Assembly: GCA_947474715.1 (NCBI GenBank)
Contig: CANJJT010000007.1
Span: 1 to 64,000 of the forward strand
DNA: 64,000 nucleotides
Origin: CAIYPG01 sp903864555
Lineage (GTDB): Bacteria; Pseudomonadota; Gammaproteobacteria; Burkholderiales; SG8-39
Direction: 5' to 3'
This document shows positions 61,887 to 64,000 of this stretch, piece by piece; within the stretch, counting starts at the first letter, position 1, and each line of letters begins with the position of its first letter. Both the position numbers and the translations under genes were made by a program. The notes under the pieces were generated by a model. That model was not told where the DNA came from, did no database searches, and worked only from the letters and a program-made list of their open reading frames with translations.

Positions 61887-62702
61887 TCAGGTTTCTCCGA
61901 GTTGCGCCAGCGGCATGGGCAGGGCGATGCCGAAGCCCTGGCCAAAGTCGACGCCGTGCTCGCGCAGGATGGCGATGGTGGCTGGCTCTTCGACCATTTC
62001 AGCCACCGTGAGCAGGCCCAGTCCGGCACAGGCCTGCGTGATGGTGCGCAGCTTCTCGACCGCTGCGGGCTTGCGCCCGAGCATGCGCACCAGCCCGCCG
62101 TCGATCTTGATGATGCGCACGCCCAGCCGGCTCAGCCCCGTCAGCGAGGTCGCCCCGCCGACCCCGAATCCGGACACGGCCATCGGGCAGTTGAGCGGCT
62201 TGAGCAGGCCGGCCGTGTCGATGAAGCCCTGGCGTTGGGCACGGATATCATTCATGGAAAATTCAAAGGACAGCCGCTCCGGCGACATGCCCGACACGAT
62301 GAGCTCGTGCTTCACGTAGGCGGGAAACTGGCGGTCCCTCAGCACGCTGCCCGAGAGATTGATGCCGCAGCGCGGCAGGGCACGATTGGGCGCCAGTTCC
62401 TGCTGCACCCGGAGCCACTTGAGCACTTCGCGCACCACCCAGCGATCCAGCAAAGGCATGAGGCCGGCCTCATCCAGCACCGGCAGGAAGGTGCCGGGTG
62501 GCAGCAGCAACTGCTCCTCCTCGAGGAAGCGCACCAGGATTTCCAGGTAGCGCGGTGTTGGCAGGTTCGGGCGAAGGCGCACGATAGGCTGGCAATACAG
62601 CACGAACTGGTTGCTGCTGAAGGCGGCCATCAGGCGCTTGGCCGTGAGGCGCCCCCCCAGATCCTGGGGTGCGGACCGGTCCTGGTAAGTCCGGTCATTC
62701 AT
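61887..62702 (-). CDS. Degenerate EAL-domain protein
   Basis: Protein of 271 residues consisting of one EAL domain. The EAL motif is kept as EIL (E54 in RYLEILVRF), with N115 in GINLSGS, K199 in IIKIDGG and E235 in VAEMVEE. However the metal-binding DDFG motif is replaced by SGFG (S177-G178) and the ExTE motif reads EFSM. Loss of these residues predicts no phosphodiesterase activity. A c-di-GMP sensor or protein-interaction role is likely. GGAGG lies 9 bases before the ATG at 62702. Situated 33 bases after a NarL-type regulator on the same strand. Confidence 0.85.
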   Translation of the reverse strand: MNDRTYQDRSAPQDLGGRLTAKRLMAAFSSNQFVLYCQPIVRLRPNLPTPRYLEILVRFLEEEQLLLPPGTFLPVLDEAGLMPLLDRWVVREVLKWLRVQQELAPNRALPRCGINLSGSVLRDRQFPAYVKHELIVSGMSPERLSFEFSMNDIRAQRQGFIDTAGLLKPLNCPMAVSGFGVGGATSLTGLSRLGVRIIKIDGGLVRMLGRKPAAVEKLRTITQACAGLGLLTVAEMVEEPATIAILREHGVDFGQGFGIALPMPLAQLGET

Positions 62703-62735
62703 GCCTTGGCCTCCTGTCCCGATCCCCACGCCGGC

Positions 62736-63377
62736 CTAGTACGAGGTCAGGCCATGCCGGATGGCGAACTTCACCAGCCCGGGCAGATCGCCGATGCCGA
62801 GCTTGCGCATGATGCGGCTGCGATAGGTGTCCACGCTTTTGGGCGACAGCGCCAGCGTGGTGGCCACCTCGACCGAGGAATAGCCATCGACGATGAGTTC
62901 CAGCACCTGGCGCTCGCGCATGGACAGACTCTCCAGCGGGCTCATGCGGCGACGCTCGCGCAGGTACTGCTCGACCACGCTCCCCGAGAGCTTGGCGCTC
63001 AGGTAAGTGCGCCCGGCATGCACCACACGCACCGCCTCCACCAGTTCCTTGCCGGCCGACTCCTTCAACACATAGCCATGGGCGCCGGCACGAAACGCCT
63101 GGTAGACATGCTCGGGACTGGAGTGCATGGACAGGATCAGCACCTGCGACTCCGGACGCGCATCCAGCACCTGCTGGGTCGCCTCGATGCCGCTCAGGCC
63201 CGGCAGGCTGATGTCCATGATGACGATGTCGGCCTGCTCACGCACGGCCAGGATCACCGCCTGCGCGGCCGAATCCACACCACCGATCACCTTGATGTCT
63301 GGCTGCGCCCCGAGCAGATAGCCCACCCCGTCGCGCACCACGGCGTGGTCGTCCACCAGCAATACCCGAATGCTCAT
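62736..63377 (-). CDS. NarL/FixJ-family response regulator
   Basis: Protein of 213 residues: receiver domain (IRVLLVDDHAVVRDGVGYLL, phospho-Asp in IVIMDISLPGLSGIEA, HGYVLKESAG) and LuxR-type helix-turn-helix (LSMRERQVLELIVDGYSSVEVATTLALSPKSVDTY). It probably takes phosphate from the histidine kinase 38 bases upstream, and the EAL gene follows it. The target genes are unknown. Confidence 0.93.
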   Translation of the reverse strand: MSIRVLLVDDHAVVRDGVGYLLGAQPDIKVIGGVDSAAQAVILAVREQADIVIMDISLPGLSGIEATQQVLDARPESQVLILSMHSSPEHVYQAFRAGAHGYVLKESAGKELVEAVRVVHAGRTYLSAKLSGSVVEQYLRERRRMSPLESLSMRERQVLELIVDGYSSVEVATTLALSPKSVDTYRSRIMRKLGIGDLPGLVKFAIRHGLTSY

Positions 63378-63415
63378 GTTGCCTTCACCTGCAGGTGTTC
63401 CCCGCTGCCATGCGC

Positions 63416-64000
63416 TCAGGCCTCATGGTCATCACGCGTCCACTCCAAGGCCTTGCCCGTCATCTCGACGACGATGCGGGTGCCATGTCCCGGCGCCGAC
63501 TCCACCGAAAGCACCGCGCCGACGGCATCGACCCGCTCCTGCATCAGCATCAGACCCAGGCTGCGCGTGCGCGAACGGCGCTCGACATCGGTGCGGAAGC
63601 CGCGCCCGGAGTCCTCGATCACCAGGCGCAACTGTGCGGCATCGGTGGACAGGTCCACCCTGACCGACTGCGCCCCGCTGTGGCGCGCGGCATTGGCAAC
63701 CGCCTCCTGCACCACGCGATACAGCGCCAACTCCACCGGCGGCGGCATGCGCCGCTCCGGTCCTCGCGTGCTCACCGCGACGGAAAACTTGCGGTCACTC
63801 TGGAAGTGGTTGGCGTAATTGTGCAGCGCCGCCACCAGGCCGTATTCCTCCAGCGTGTGCGGCCGCAGGTCTTTCAGCGCAATGCGCACCGACTCGATGG
63901 TCTCATCGACCAGTGATTTCATGCGCCCCAGCCGTGCATAGACTTGGGGCGGCACATCTGGTGGCAGTTCCGAGCGCACGATGTCCAGATTGATGCCGAT
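63416..64000 (-). CDS. NarX/LiaS-type sensor histidine kinase, 3' part (runs off right edge)
   Basis: C-terminal 194 residues of a HisKA_3-type kinase. The visible start (IGINLDIVRSELPPDVPPQV) is the end of the dimerisation helix just past the phospho-His, which is outside the window. Then SLVDETIESVRIALKDLRPH and a HATPase_c domain with ALYRVVQEAVANAARHSGA (N-box), VIEDSGRGF (G1) and SLGLMLMQERVDAVGAVL (G2). Partner of the NarL-type regulator immediately downstream. Confidence 0.9.
   Translation of the reverse strand: MGINLDIVRSELPPDVPPQVYARLGRMKSLVDETIESVRIALKDLRPHTLEEYGLVAALHNYANHFQSDRKFSVAVSTRGPERRMPPPVELALYRVVQEAVANAARHSGAQSVRVDLSTDAAQLRLVIEDSGRGFRTDVERRSRTRSLGLMLMQERVDAVGAVLSVESAPGHGTRIVVEMTGKALEWTRDDHEA

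Overview
This is a GC-rich stretch of chromosome from a Gram-negative bacterium, most likely a betaproteobacterium of the Rhodocyclales/Nitrosomonadales/Burkholderiales type. The evidence is gene order and family content: a general porin with a Sec signal, rpe-gph next to trpE, apaG beside rpe, lptD-surA-pdxA-rsmA divergent from amgK-murU, miaB-phoH-ybeY-corC-lnt-glyQS-gmhB-plsC, dusB-fis-purH, hemCDXY, and argH beside an AlgZ/AlgR-like two-component pair. The genus cannot be fixed from the sequence alone. No phage, insertion sequence or CRISPR array was seen, and no gap between genes exceeds 300 bases.

Layout. 1-537 is the start of a porin that runs off the left edge. 735-9984 (minus strand) holds trpC, trpD, trpG, then trpE, a D-2-hydroxyacid dehydrogenase-like flavoprotein, gph and rpe. 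A plus-strand TPR-glycosyltransferase gene (3435-5417) sits between trpE and trpGDC. The trpE leader encodes a short Trp-rich peptide followed by hairpins, which looks like a transcription attenuator. 10140-13868 has apaG, a 31-residue membrane microprotein, mltA, dsbC and a UbiH-family hydroxylase. 13978-19858 is an elongator tRNA-Met followed by a cassette: two TPR proteins with a 2OG-Fe(II)-oxygenase-like C-terminus, one small secreted protein and one TPR-glycosyltransferase-like protein. This cassette is the least explained part of the window.

20050-30812 is a long plus-strand run: miaB, phoH, ybeY, corC, lnt, glyQ, glyS, gmhB, plsC, a YgjP-like metallohydrolase and gloA. 30852-36399 (minus) is lptD-surA-pdxA-rsmA for outer-membrane assembly. 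The divergent amgK-murU (peptidoglycan recycling) is followed by pepP-ubiH. 41096-46805 carries dusB-fis-purH-pagP-purD-hemF. 46868-50905 (minus) is hemC-hemD-hemX-hemY. An M14 carboxypeptidase and hemA diverge around a perfect FNR-type box. prfA, prmC, grxD and two small genes follow hemA.

56938-64000 is regulatory: a Ser/Thr kinase separated by one in-frame TGA from a cyclic-nucleotide-binding domain, argH, an AlgZ/AlgR-like pair, a degenerate EAL protein, and a NarL-type response regulator with its histidine kinase, which runs off the right edge. Heme synthesis is the densest theme: hemF, hemY, hemX, hemD, hemC and hemA lie within 8 kb, and the FNR box suggests oxygen control. Strongest leads: the split kinase/cNMP gene, the mosaic TPR cassette, the trp leader, the FNR box at hemA, the degenerate EAL protein and the unlisted membrane microprotein.
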